A stretch of DNA of 13,530 nucleotides from contig JAIERC010000283.1 in assembly GCA_019747165.1 (NCBI GenBank), positions 1 to 13,530 of the forward strand, in the 5' to 3' direction. Of the stretch, positions 1 through 7,481 are shown one piece after another. The stretch comes from Sphingomonas sp. Its GTDB lineage: Bacteria; Pseudomonadota; Alphaproteobacteria; Sphingomonadales; Sphingomonadaceae. Below the pieces are notes generated by a model, which saw only the letters and a program-made list of their open reading frames with translations, had not been told where the DNA came from and searched no databases. The translations under genes and the position numbers were made by a program. Numbering within the stretch: position 1 is the first letter of the stretch; the number at the start of each line of letters is the position of its first letter.

Positions 1-66
1 CGTCTAATGGTAAGACCACGGACTCTGACTCCGTTAATTGAGGTTCGAATCCTCACGGGGCATCCA
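1..66 (+). tRNA. tRNA-Gln (anticodon CUG), 5' end cut by window
   Basis: The cloverleaf can be read from the D arm onward: D stem GTC/GAC with loop TAATGGTAA, an anticodon stem ACGGA/TCCGT around the loop CTCTGAC (anticodon CTG, decoding CAG as glutamine), a T arm TGAGG-TTCGAAT-CCTCA, then the 3' acceptor strand CGGGGCA, discriminator T and an encoded CCA at 64-66. The 5' acceptor strand and the first D-arm bases lie outside the window. The 3' end from base 53 to 64 recurs at 9403-9414, which marks this gene as the likely integration target of the island that follows. Confidence 0.93.
53..64 (+). repeat. Left attachment site core (attL) in tRNA-Gln 3' end
   Basis: The 12 bases tcacggggcatc are repeated exactly at 9403-9414; allowing mismatches the similarity reaches base 66. 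Tyrosine recombinases of the DUF4102 type commonly integrate into tRNA 3' ends and rebuild the tRNA with the incoming copy. The assignment is an inference from this repeat together with the integrase remnant at the other copy. Confidence 0.75.
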
Positions 67-69
67 AAA

Positions 70-89
70 CTATTGTTCAACTACAATAG
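70..89 (+). terminator. Stem-loop just after tRNA-Gln
   Basis: A perfect 7-bp stem, ctattgt (70-76) with acaatag (83-89), closes a 6-nt loop 4 nt beyond the tRNA CCA end. There is no clear T-run, so this may be a processing or weak termination structure rather than a classic intrinsic terminator. Confidence 0.35.
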
Positions 90-180
90 CTTAGCCAAAC
101 TCACCGTCGGTTTCGATATCATTGCGATTACCGGCTGTTCCCGCCGATTTCCGCCAATTTCCCTGTGGTTCGCGCCAGTC

Positions 181-202
181 CATGCAGCAAAAATGCTGCA
201 TG
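181..202. repeat. 9-bp perfect inverted repeat beside the IS left end
   Basis: catgcagca (181-189) pairs perfectly with tgctgcatg (194-202) across an AAAA loop, ending 5 nt before the CTAG at the left end of the IS630-type remnant. No T-run follows on either strand. It could be a terminator-like hairpin of the tRNA region or a recombinase-binding site near attL; neither can be shown here. The rest of 67-206 contains no gene I can support. Confidence 0.5.
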
Positions 203-206
203 GGGT

Positions 207-1057
207 CTAGACTCTGTCATCGTGTGATTGAATCGGTGGGCGATTCCAAATTGCTCTGATGTCTGATTCAAGCTGCTGGCTGGTGAGGGAGGTCAGCAGC
301 GATTGCCAAGTCTTATTCATTGGATTTGCGCGAGCGCGGTGAAGTGGTCGCAGCGGCTGAGCGCATCGGGCAGTGCGGCAGCCAAGCCGATGAGCGGTCG
401 GCGTCGCTGCCTTCTGGCCGAAGAAGAGGCATGGCTTCTGGCGCGGCTGGAGGCCTGCCCGAATCAGACGGTTCGCGCGCTGGCGGATGACCTGCGAGGC
501 CGGGGCTACGACGTCAGCCACAATGCGGTATGGCATCAACGGCGCCGCGCTCAGCTTAAAAGAAAGCTGTTCGCCGCCGAACAGGACCGGCCCTAGACCG
601 CCAGACGACGGGCGCAGGGGAAGAAGTATCAGGGACGGCTTGATCCGACCCGGCTGGACTTTATCGACGAAACCTAGGCCAAGACCAACATGACGCCGAT
701 CCGGAGTTGGTCAAAGCGCGACAGCAAGCGCATCGACAAGGCGCACTTTGGCTAATGGAAGACGCTGACCTTCCTTGCCGCGCTGCGCGATGACCGGTGC
801 GTGACGGCCCCATCAACGGCCAGCTCTTCACCGCCGATGTCGAACAGGCCCTCGCGCCCACACTCAATCCCGGCCACATCGTCATCGTGGACAATCTCAG
901 CAGCCATAGCGGCCAGGCCGTCCGCAGGCCGCTGAGCGCCCGGTCGAGGCGACTTGGCAACGGTTCGGATCCCATCTCGAGTCTCTCCCGCCACACGAAT
1001 GCGCAAACTGTCTGAGAAACGCGGGATATGCTTCAACATCAATTTAACACACCCTAG
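207..1057 (+). mobile_element. Decayed IS630-family insertion sequence
   Basis: The element is about 850 bp, shorter than a usual IS630 member (about 1.1-1.2 kb), and holds one broken transposase gene. CTAG occurs at both ends (207-210 and 1054-1057). IS630-family elements insert at TA, often inside CTAG, and duplicate it. Just inside, the left bases ACTCTGTCA and the reverse complement of the right bases, GGTGTGTTA, agree at 5 of 9 positions, a weak inverted repeat consistent with decay. The ends are therefore plausible but not certain. The element sits inside the left end of the island and is too damaged to move by itself. Confidence 0.7.
302..1047 (+). pseudogene. IS630-family transposase, multiply disrupted
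   Basis: Translated pieces match the order of IS630 DDE transposases. AKSYSLDLRERG opens at 305, with the expected start codon now ATT. After a frame change and internal deletion comes VKWSQRLSASGSAAAKPMSG, then FAAEQDRP ending in a stop (594-596). In the same frame follow KKYQGRLDPTRLDFIDET and a second stop where the family has Trp (FIDETW); this carries a catalytic Asp. Another stop falls before WKTLTFLAALR. After a frameshift come GPINGQLFTADVEQAL and the second catalytic Asp in IVDNLSSHSGQAVRR. The segment with the catalytic Glu (family DLNPIEQ) is deleted. The C-terminus SVEATWQRFGS to ECANCLRNAGYAS ends in TAA at 1045-1047. At least three stops, two frameshifts and two deletions make it non-functional. 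Confidence 0.9.
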
Positions 1058-1141
1058 ACCGGGCGCGACGTTGAGAATCGAGTGTAGTAAAGACAAGCTA
1101 TTTGCGGAGGCGTAGCGCGTCATCGCCGTGTCTACCCAGGA

Positions 1142-1166
1142 TTGACGTATCCTCAACAGACGTCAA
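1142..1166. repeat. 7-bp inverted repeat TTGACGT/ACGTCAA
   Basis: TTGACGT (1142-1148) and ACGTCAA (1160-1166) are perfect inverted copies 11 nt apart, in the 205-bp noncoding gap between the IS remnant and the 3' end of the HlyD gene. A second, weaker pair GGGATG/CATCCC follows at about 1195-1223. No T-run supports a terminator for the minus-strand HlyD gene, so this may be an operator, a hairpin or chance. I see no gene in 1058-1262. Confidence 0.35.
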
Positions 1167-1262
1167 ACGACCATTCTGTCATAGCGGATCGTCGGGATGG
1201 CCGCGTTGCAGAGAGTCATCCCGGCCGAATCAACGGAAGTGGAAAGGTCAAACGCCATGACC

Positions 1263-2495
1263 TTACAAACCTTTCGCGCTTAGAATCGGATCGATAAGCC
1301 ATTGGAGGAGGGTTCTACGATCTGTCAGAATATCTGCGCGGAGCGTCATGCCAGGCTGCAGTTTCAAGGGTCGTTCGTTGGCGTTCCATTTGCGATCGAG
1401 CAAGCGAACCCGAACCCGATATACTGAACCCTTCACCTCGACGGCTGGGGAAATTTGGCTTGCGTCGATCGACGTTCGAGCGACTTGGGCTACCACCCCC
1501 CTGAAAGCGCCATAACGCTCAAAAGGGAACGCGTCGATCAAGACACGCACGTCCTGTCCTGGCTTTACGAATCCCGCGCCACGTGTCGCGAGCAGCAGCT
1601 CTGCCGCGGGCCGCCCCGGCGGCGCTACTGATGCGATGGGGAGGGAAGGCCTTGCCGTTTCGCCCACACGAACGTTAACGGCCGCCACGGTGCCGGCGAC
1701 CGGCGCACGGATGCTAGCTGCTGTGCGATAGTCGAGATCTATAATCCCCGAGCGAAGATTTTCCCGTGTCGCTCGCAACTGCGATTCCGACGAACGCTGT
1801 TCAGCAATACTTTCTGCGGAACTTGACTCAAGAGTGCGAATCTTTGCGCGCTGATCATCTATTTCGCGTTGGATGTCTAAGACGGCCTGCTCCATATTCA
1901 AGATTGATTGCTGCCGATTATCCTGCGCCGATTTAGAAACATATCCCTTTTCGGCCAGCGACTTGAAGTTGTTATATTGAGATTGTGCCAAATCCCGCTG
2001 CCGTTCGCGAATGGATTTTTGATTCTGCAATGTACCAATTGAAAGCTGAAGCGCGATCACTTCATTCCGCAATTTACTCCCCTCAATTGCGCTCCGCGTG
2101 CGCGACGCGGCGATCTGCTCTGTAACCTCTGAAATTTGGGTGTTCCGAAAACGCCGCTCTTGATCGCCCAAAGACCCGGCAACACCATAGATTTCATTCG
2201 ACACTACCGCGAGAACTTGCCCTTTTTCAACCCTATCACCAATCTGAGCCGAAATGGACGTAACAACCGAGTTGGGAGGCCCGTAAATGTCTGCCATTCC
2301 TCGCTCCGCTACTATCCAACCGTAAGAAGTCTGCTTACGTGTAAATGATGAGGCGGCGGCGAATATGGAAACCGCGATCGTAATGACGCTGAGCGTCGCG
2401 GTGATTATTCCAGAGGAGATAGGCTGGTGGATCGTTACATCACCGTAAAGTTGCCGTCGTCGGCCCTCGATGGCCTCTTGTCTGAACAAATTCAT
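1263..2495 (-). CDS. HlyD/CvaA-type periplasmic adaptor of a bacteriocin-type exporter
   Basis: This 410-residue membrane-fusion protein should link the inner-membrane ABC exporter encoded next door to an outer-membrane TolC-type channel. Visible features: a cytoplasmic N-terminus, one membrane helix at about residues 29-51, the first half of a lipoyl/barrel-sandwich domain (GDRVEKGQVLAVV), a long heptad-rich coiled-coil hairpin at about 115-245, the second lipoyl half (IRAPVAGTVAAVNVRVGE), a beta-barrel region, and a C-terminal GMTLRADILTDRRTLLQWL as in the CvaA/LcnD branch of the family. Length is normal. It is divergent from the exporter across 64 bp, so the two promoters must be very close or overlap; I cannot pick them by eye. 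ATG at 2495 is the best start although no strong ribosome-binding site precedes it. No outer-membrane channel gene is in the window. Confidence 0.92.
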   Translation of the reverse strand: MNLFRQEAIEGRRRQLYGDVTIHQPISSGIITATLSVITIAVSIFAAASSFTRKQTSYGWIVAERGMADIYGPPNSVVTSISAQIGDRVEKGQVLAVVSNEIYGVAGSLGDQERRFRNTQISEVTEQIAASRTRSAIEGSKLRNEVIALQLSIGTLQNQKSIRERQRDLAQSQYNNFKSLAEKGYVSKSAQDNRQQSILNMEQAVLDIQREIDDQRAKIRTLESSSAESIAEQRSSESQLRATRENLRSGIIDLDYRTAASIRAPVAGTVAAVNVRVGETARPSLPIASVAPPGRPAAELLLATRGAGFVKPGQDVRVLIDAFPFERYGAFRGVVAQVARTSIDASQISPAVEVKGSVYRVRVRLLDRKWNANERPLKLQPGMTLRADILTDRRTLLQWLIDPILSAKGL

Positions 2496-2559
2496 CGCAA
2501 GGGTTGTGCCACGGTTCGGCCTTGCTCCGCAAATTCATAAGTCGTCGAGTTAGTCCATT

Positions 2560-4749
2560 ATGCATGCGATAGCGCCTGACACCGGTATCCTCGCTATCCC
2601 GATGCGAGGCATTCGCACCGAGTTGCAGAACGAGGCGTCTGAGTGCGGGCTGGCTTGCCTTGCGATGATCGCATCCGCCATGGGCCATCGTGTCACTTTG
2701 GCGGAACTGCGACGAAGGTTTAGTGTTTCCGGGCAAGGGATCAATCTGCGGACGCTTATGGGCATGGCGGACACAATGGGGCTGACGACCAGACCAGTGC
2801 GGCTCGAACTTGCCGATCTGCCCGAGCTGAAGCTGCCAGCCATCTTGCACTGGAAACTCAACCACTTCGTCGTTCTCGAACAATGTCAACGCGGTCGTTT
2901 TCTAATTCACGACCCCGCGCGAGGCCGTCGATGGCTTGCCCGCGAAGAGTTAAGCCAAGCATTCACCGGTATCGCTGTCGAATTCACCCTGACACCCAAG
3001 TTCGAACGCAAGACGGATATTGAACGTGTGCGCTTGGGAGACATGTTTCACAGAATTCGTGGAATATTTCCTTCGGTATCACAAATGTTCATCCTTGCGG
3101 CGATTATGCAGATGTTTGCCGTCGTGACGCCGATTTTGAACCAGCTTGTAATTGATGAGGCAATTACCAAGGGCGATCTTAATCTGCTATCTGTGCTTGC
3201 AACTGGAATGGCGTTGCTTCTGGTTACCACAACCTTAGTTCGGCTTCTCCAGGGGTTTGTGGGTCTCTACATGGGAACGCAGATGTCGTTTCAGATGCAG
3301 GCCAATTTGCTCAGGCACACCCTTCGTTTGCCACTGGGATGGTTTGAGAAGCGGCGCGTTGGTGACGTGGTATCCCGATTTGGATCACTTCAGCCGATCC
3401 AGGATGTTTTCCTGAATTCGGTCACTGCTGTGATTTTGAACGTTCTGATCGGAGTATTCGCAATAACTTTGATGGTGATCTACTCGCCAGTCCTCGCTGG
3501 TCTCGAGATCGTCAGCGTGCTGATATTCTTAGGCGTTAGAGTCGCGACATGGCCCTATTTTAGGCGACGCACCGAGGAGAACCTACACCTGTCGGCCAAG
3601 GTGCAGACGACTTTTCTAGAAACCATTCGCGGAGCACGGACCTTTAAGCTTTTCGGGTGTGAGCACGAACGTGTCGCTGCTTGGCAGAACGAACAAGCGA
3701 ACGTCATCAACAATCAGATCGCTCTGAGCCGCTTTGGCTTGCTTGGCGGTGCGGGGACGTCGATGCTCGCTGGAATTCAGCAGATTATCGGCTGGTTCAT
3801 CGGAGCCCGCCTGGTGATTGAGGGACATTTGACATTGGGAATGCTGTTTGCATTCCAAGCCTATACAGCCCAATTCGGCGGTGCCGCATCTGTTCTGATC
3901 GGACAGTTTTTCACTTATCGGACGATGCGGATTCACCTCGAGCGGCTGGCGGACATCGTGCATGCGGACGAAGAGCCGGGCCTAGACCTTCCAGTCGATC
4001 CCTACCAACAGCTTCGCGGAGAGCTGACGTTGAAGGAGGTCAGTTTTCGCTACGGCGACGGTGAACCCTGGGTGATCGAAAAGGTAAACCTTCACATCAA
4101 GCCGGGAGATTTTGTCTGCCTCCGCGGCCCGTCCGGGGGTGGCAAGACGACGATCCTAAAACTTTTGCTCGGGTTCTCGGAGCCGGGCATCGGGGAAATC
4201 CTGATCGACGGCCAACCTCTACGTCGATACGGCATCAGGAGTTTTCGAAGTAAAGTCGGGGTCGTGCTTCAAGACGACCAGCTCTTTGCCGCCACAATTG
4301 CCGACAACATTTCATTCTTTGATGTCGATAGCGACGAAGCGCGGATCAAGGCGGCTGCGGTCGCGGCGCAGATAGACGACGAAATCATGCAACTGCCAAT
4401 GGCCTACCAAACCTTCACCGGCGATCTGGGTTCGACCCTTTCTGCCGGACAGCGGCAGCGGTTGTTGCTGGCGAGAGCTTTGTATCGCGAGCCAGCCGTT
4501 CTTTTCCTTGATGAGGGGACTGCGAACTTGGATCCAGAATCCGAGCGCCTAGTTATGGAGGTGGTTCGCAACCTGCCGATAACGCGCATCGTCGTCGCGC
4601 ACCGCGAGGGCGCATCCGTTGGTGCCAGCCGCGTTGTCTATGTGAACGGCCGTTCTTTGACAGAGATGGCTAATGTGAATCGGGACGGCGCACCCATATT
4701 TCAAAACGATCCGCACGAAGGACGCCCAGATACCGGGGACGAGGATTAG
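2560..4749 (+). CDS. C39 peptidase-containing ABC exporter (PCAT) for double-glycine leader substrates
   Basis: This 729-residue protein combines a leader peptidase and a type I exporter. Residues about 20-140 are a C39 domain with the oxyanion Gln23, catalytic Cys29 (QNEASECGLACLAMIA), His102 (HWKLNHFVVL) and Asp118 (IHDP), so the protease should be active. A six-helix transmembrane domain covers about 165-450. The nucleotide-binding domain has Walker A GPSGGGKTT (523-531), signature LSAGQRQR from 627, Walker B ending in Asp651-Glu652 and the H-loop His681. All key residues are present, so the protein should cleave leaders after GG in the cytoplasm and export the rest. The start is uncertain: ATG 2560 gives a 15-residue extension over a second ATG at 2602, and neither has a clear ribosome-binding site. 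The gene is followed 4 nt later by the pseudo-M48 gene, probably in one operon. Likely substrate: the 111-aa GG-leader protein at 7482-7817. Confidence 0.95.
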   Translation: MHAIAPDTGILAIPMRGIRTELQNEASECGLACLAMIASAMGHRVTLAELRRRFSVSGQGINLRTLMGMADTMGLTTRPVRLELADLPELKLPAILHWKLNHFVVLEQCQRGRFLIHDPARGRRWLAREELSQAFTGIAVEFTLTPKFERKTDIERVRLGDMFHRIRGIFPSVSQMFILAAIMQMFAVVTPILNQLVIDEAITKGDLNLLSVLATGMALLLVTTTLVRLLQGFVGLYMGTQMSFQMQANLLRHTLRLPLGWFEKRRVGDVVSRFGSLQPIQDVFLNSVTAVILNVLIGVFAITLMVIYSPVLAGLEIVSVLIFLGVRVATWPYFRRRTEENLHLSAKVQTTFLETIRGARTFKLFGCEHERVAAWQNEQANVINNQIALSRFGLLGGAGTSMLAGIQQIIGWFIGARLVIEGHLTLGMLFAFQAYTAQFGGAASVLIGQFFTYRTMRIHLERLADIVHADEEPGLDLPVDPYQQLRGELTLKEVSFRYGDGEPWVIEKVNLHIKPGDFVCLRGPSGGGKTTILKLLLGFSEPGIGEILIDGQPLRRYGIRSFRSKVGVVLQDDQLFAATIADNISFFDVDSDEARIKAAAVAAQIDDEIMQLPMAYQTFTGDLGSTLSAGQRQRLLLARALYREPAVLFLDEGTANLDPESERLVMEVVRNLPITRIVVAHREGASVGASRVVYVNGRSLTEMANVNRDGAPIFQNDPHEGRPDTGDED

Positions 4750-4753
4750 AAGG

Positions 4754-5431
4754 ATGCTCTTGAACCGAATTACATGGGTTTCCGTGTTGCTGGCGGGTAT
4801 GACTGGGGAGTCGATAGCGCAAAGCGGCTTCGACGCCCGCGCAGCCGTCCCCGCGGCGCTCGAGGAGATTGCCCGACTCGATCCATCCGCGCCCTTGTTG
4901 ACGATAGCCATAACCGAGGATCCCGCGATGGACGGGCTTGGCGATCATGGCCTGATCCGGCTTTCCGACACGACGTTGCGCGCGGTCCACACACCGCAGG
5001 AGCTCTATGCGTTGTTGGCGATCATTACGACCTATGCGCACCCGGTCACGAGCGATAAAGCGGGCCAAACTAGAAAGCCCAACCTCGGTGAATATCTGGG
5101 TGCACTGGCGTTCGCGGGCTTGGCGGAGGCGATAGATCCAATCAATCCGCGCGATCCGCAGGACCAGTATCGCCGCCAATATACTCTCCCTGGAAATGCC
5201 GTGGTCGATCATCGGTCGACCGGGACCGCGCGCGGCCGCGCTGCGCTGCGCCTGATTTCCAAGGCTGGAAGTTGCAGTGGCGCAGCGCTCAAAGTCCTTG
5301 GCCGACTTCGGGGTCAGTATCGCTCACTTCCGGAAAACCGCCAACCGCCGCTTGCGCAACTGGCGGTCCGAATTCGTTCCCAATTTGGGGCGCTCGCTAT
5401 GCCGCCGGACGATTCGTGCATTCAGAACTGA
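4754..5431 (+). CDS. Secreted M48-like protein lacking the zinc motif
   Basis: This 225-residue protein has an N-terminal signal peptide (hydrophobic VSVLLAGMTG, probable cleavage after ESIAQ near residue 23). The middle reads like an M48 metallopeptidase: GLIRLSDTTL at the position of the usual 'exxGLL' strand, then PQELYALLAIITTYAHPV (81-98), where the family has ELaavLAHElaHv. HExxH is replaced by IITTY. A second M48-like block, ARGRAALRLISKAG then GAALKVLGRL (159-184), corresponds to the EADrlglrLlarAGydP region, but the zinc Glu is Ala159. It therefore looks like a periplasmic pseudopeptidase. Only two Cys (174, 222) are present and could form a disulfide. The purine-rich AGAAGG lies directly against ATG 4754; TTG at 4760, six bases farther on, would give normal spacing and a start MNRITW. 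The gene lies 4 nt after the exporter and is probably co-transcribed. The M48 relation is by eye and moderately sure. Confidence 0.8.
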   Translation: MLLNRITWVSVLLAGMTGESIAQSGFDARAAVPAALEEIARLDPSAPLLTIAITEDPAMDGLGDHGLIRLSDTTLRAVHTPQELYALLAIITTYAHPVTSDKAGQTRKPNLGEYLGALAFAGLAEAIDPINPRDPQDQYRRQYTLPGNAVVDHRSTGTARGRAALRLISKAGSCSGAALKVLGRLRGQYRSLPENRQPPLAQLAVRIRSQFGALAMPPDDSCIQN

Positions 5432-5470
5432 AAGATGCTGGGTTCGCGAAACGTGGCTTTCCGCAGGTTA

Positions 5471-7438
5471 CTACTTACCCGCGATGAAGTTAAGGACGGT
5501 CGGGACGCTGTCATTCGGAACCACACCGTGCCCCTGGCCTTTGGTGAGTATCCCCGCCCCGTGATATCCCAGTGATTTCAGGTATCCGCTGAAATTCATT
5601 GTATGCTCGATCGTCGCTCGGTCATCGATTTCGTCGTGGATCAGCAGAAACCGGGGAGCCAGGCCGTTGCCAGCAGGTTTGGCACCGAACCAGCGCGGGA
5701 AACCGCCAACGGCAGTTCCATATTCCTGCAAATTGGGTGAGTTATTCTTGGCGAGGATGCTAAGGTCGAGTTCGCCCGCGACAAGCACGATCGCGTCGAA
5801 CAGATCGGGCCGACGAAGGGCTGCCTTGGCGCTGGAAAATGCGCCAGCGCTTACGCCAAGAAGATCGATCTTGCCGTTCTGAACCATTCCACCTTTGCGC
5901 ACATCGACCGCGACGGCGATCAAATCCTCCGTCGTGCGTTCCTTATAGTCATTCGTCCCTTGCTCGATCCATTCTTGGCCGCGCCCAGCGTCACCGCGCA
6001 GAACGGGGACGACAATGGCGTTCCCGGCAGCCACCCATGCTCGCTCCAGCGGGGAGGTAAGGTAATTTGTCACAGCCTGACCGTACGCCCCATAGCCTCT
6101 TATCATCGCCCGTTTGGGACGGGCTGCACTGCTCAGGACGGTGTATGTAACGCGCGCGCCGTCCTTCGAAATCGCCTCGGCAGCGGTCGAACTGACTTGG
6201 CTGATGGCCGCGTTACCTTGTGATGTCGATTCTGGTGACGCCAACAATGAGTCGACCCGGCGAAGGGCTGGCTGAACGGAGTCGCAGTCCGCGAATGACG
6301 GATCGACCGACCACGGCACGCCAGGCGATTCGAATGACAAAAGGCTTTGCGCGGCATAGCCGGTGCGGGTCGCTGCGGTCACAACACCGGTTGACCCGCG
6401 CCCTCCGATAACGCCCATTCCGACTTGCTCCTGAGGCGTCACCTCAATCGCTTTAGTTGCCAGAGTGCGCCCCTGTCCGCAAAGCTCCACCAACCCAGAC
6501 TTAGCTCCCCCGAGGTTGGTTACCGCTATCGCCCGTGATCCCACAAAGGCGAACGACCCGCCTGGGTCGAGAGCCGGGCGTCCCGCCTCCCGCCCCTCGA
6601 GAGACGGTTGATCGGCTCCAGCAAGGTAGATCGGGCGGACACGCCAGCTTCCACGGGACGCAGCCTCCAGCGAAACCGACGCCAGCGATCCGGCCGCGAC
6701 GACGCGGCCGGTATCGGTGGTGACGTCCACAGGGGTGGTAAGATAGATCGCAGCACTCCCAAGCCCGACATATCCGGCACCGCCAGCCTGTTTGCTAATC
6801 TGCGAACCGGCGAGATCGTAAAGCATCCAAGCGCCGTCCGAGCCCGTCGTGCGCACGAAAATTCTTTGCTGTCCGCCGATTCGGACGAATGCGGCATGTG
6901 GGAAGCCGACAGCATCCGGGACTTTGAGGATCGATCGCGCCATCGCCAGCGGCTCCCCTGGTCGGGACACGTAGACGCCCGAAGCAAGGTCGGTGGTATC
7001 TTGCGTTGCCAGTTTTCCGGCGGACCAGAGCATGGAGCGCCCGCCGAAATCAACCGCTTCGAGGACCGCATTTGTTGAGGGTATTTCGGGCCATCCGGCA
7101 ACGGGGTTGCCGGTCGACAGATCGACGCTGATCCAGATGAACCGGTCTGAATTCCCAACAGCACGACCAATGATGCATTGATCCGGCGATATTGGGTCGC
7201 ATAAGATCCGCGATACCGTCCGCTGATCCGCGCTGAGCCTCTTTGTTGGCTTTTCGAGACTGTCCCGAAATGCATCAGGGTCGACGATCCTCAGTTCTCT
7301 TCCACCCAGAACGGCGACAACTCGCTCGCCGAGCAGAGCGATCCGTAAATCCCGTGGTCGATCCTGAGCTCCGAGTTCCCCGGCTAACAGTATAGTCCAA
7401 GCAGAAGCAATAAAAAGGCGCCGCCAAAGCATCGACAT
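5471..7438 (-). CDS. Periplasmic S9/prolyl-oligopeptidase-type serine hydrolase
   Basis: The protein is 655 residues from ATG 7438, chosen because GGAG lies 3 nt upstream (ggagaaaatg) and a signal peptide starts there (MSMLWRRLFIASAWTILLAG, cleavage near ELGAQ). An upstream in-frame start at 7534 would overlap the preceding gene and hide the signal. The first ~400 residues are repetitive beta-rich sequence consistent with a propeller. The C-terminal alpha/beta-hydrolase domain carries the nucleophile Ser530 (GVSAGAFSS), Asp605 (HDEIDDR) and His637 (GQGHGV), a complete triad in S9 order. Family members cut short peptides; a sphingomonad branch opens lasso-peptide isopeptide bonds. No lasso genes are present, so the natural target is unknown. 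The gene begins 43 bp after the GG-leader gene stop and is very likely in one operon with it, which suggests action on the exported product or its fragments. Its 3' end converges on the pseudo-M48 gene across 39 bp. Confidence 0.9.
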   Translation of the reverse strand: MSMLWRRLFIASAWTILLAGELGAQDRPRDLRIALLGERVVAVLGGRELRIVDPDAFRDSLEKPTKRLSADQRTVSRILCDPISPDQCIIGRAVGNSDRFIWISVDLSTGNPVAGWPEIPSTNAVLEAVDFGGRSMLWSAGKLATQDTTDLASGVYVSRPGEPLAMARSILKVPDAVGFPHAAFVRIGGQQRIFVRTTGSDGAWMLYDLAGSQISKQAGGAGYVGLGSAAIYLTTPVDVTTDTGRVVAAGSLASVSLEAASRGSWRVRPIYLAGADQPSLEGREAGRPALDPGGSFAFVGSRAIAVTNLGGAKSGLVELCGQGRTLATKAIEVTPQEQVGMGVIGGRGSTGVVTAATRTGYAAQSLLSFESPGVPWSVDPSFADCDSVQPALRRVDSLLASPESTSQGNAAISQVSSTAAEAISKDGARVTYTVLSSAARPKRAMIRGYGAYGQAVTNYLTSPLERAWVAAGNAIVVPVLRGDAGRGQEWIEQGTNDYKERTTEDLIAVAVDVRKGGMVQNGKIDLLGVSAGAFSSAKAALRRPDLFDAIVLVAGELDLSILAKNNSPNLQEYGTAVGGFPRWFGAKPAGNGLAPRFLLIHDEIDDRATIEHTMNFSGYLKSLGYHGAGILTKGQGHGVVPNDSVPTVLNFIAGK

Positions 7439-7481
7439 TTTCTCCAACCGGCGCCCCTTTATATGTAAATCGAACGAAAAT

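Noticed and set aside
752..1156. 134-residue open frame on the minus strand
   Set aside because: It lies antisense to clear IS630 transposase fragments, has no ribosome-binding site and resembles no family.
6526..7275. 249-residue open frame inside the S9 hydrolase gene
   Set aside because: It is a shadow frame in G+C-rich coding DNA; the S9 frame has a signal peptide and a full catalytic triad.
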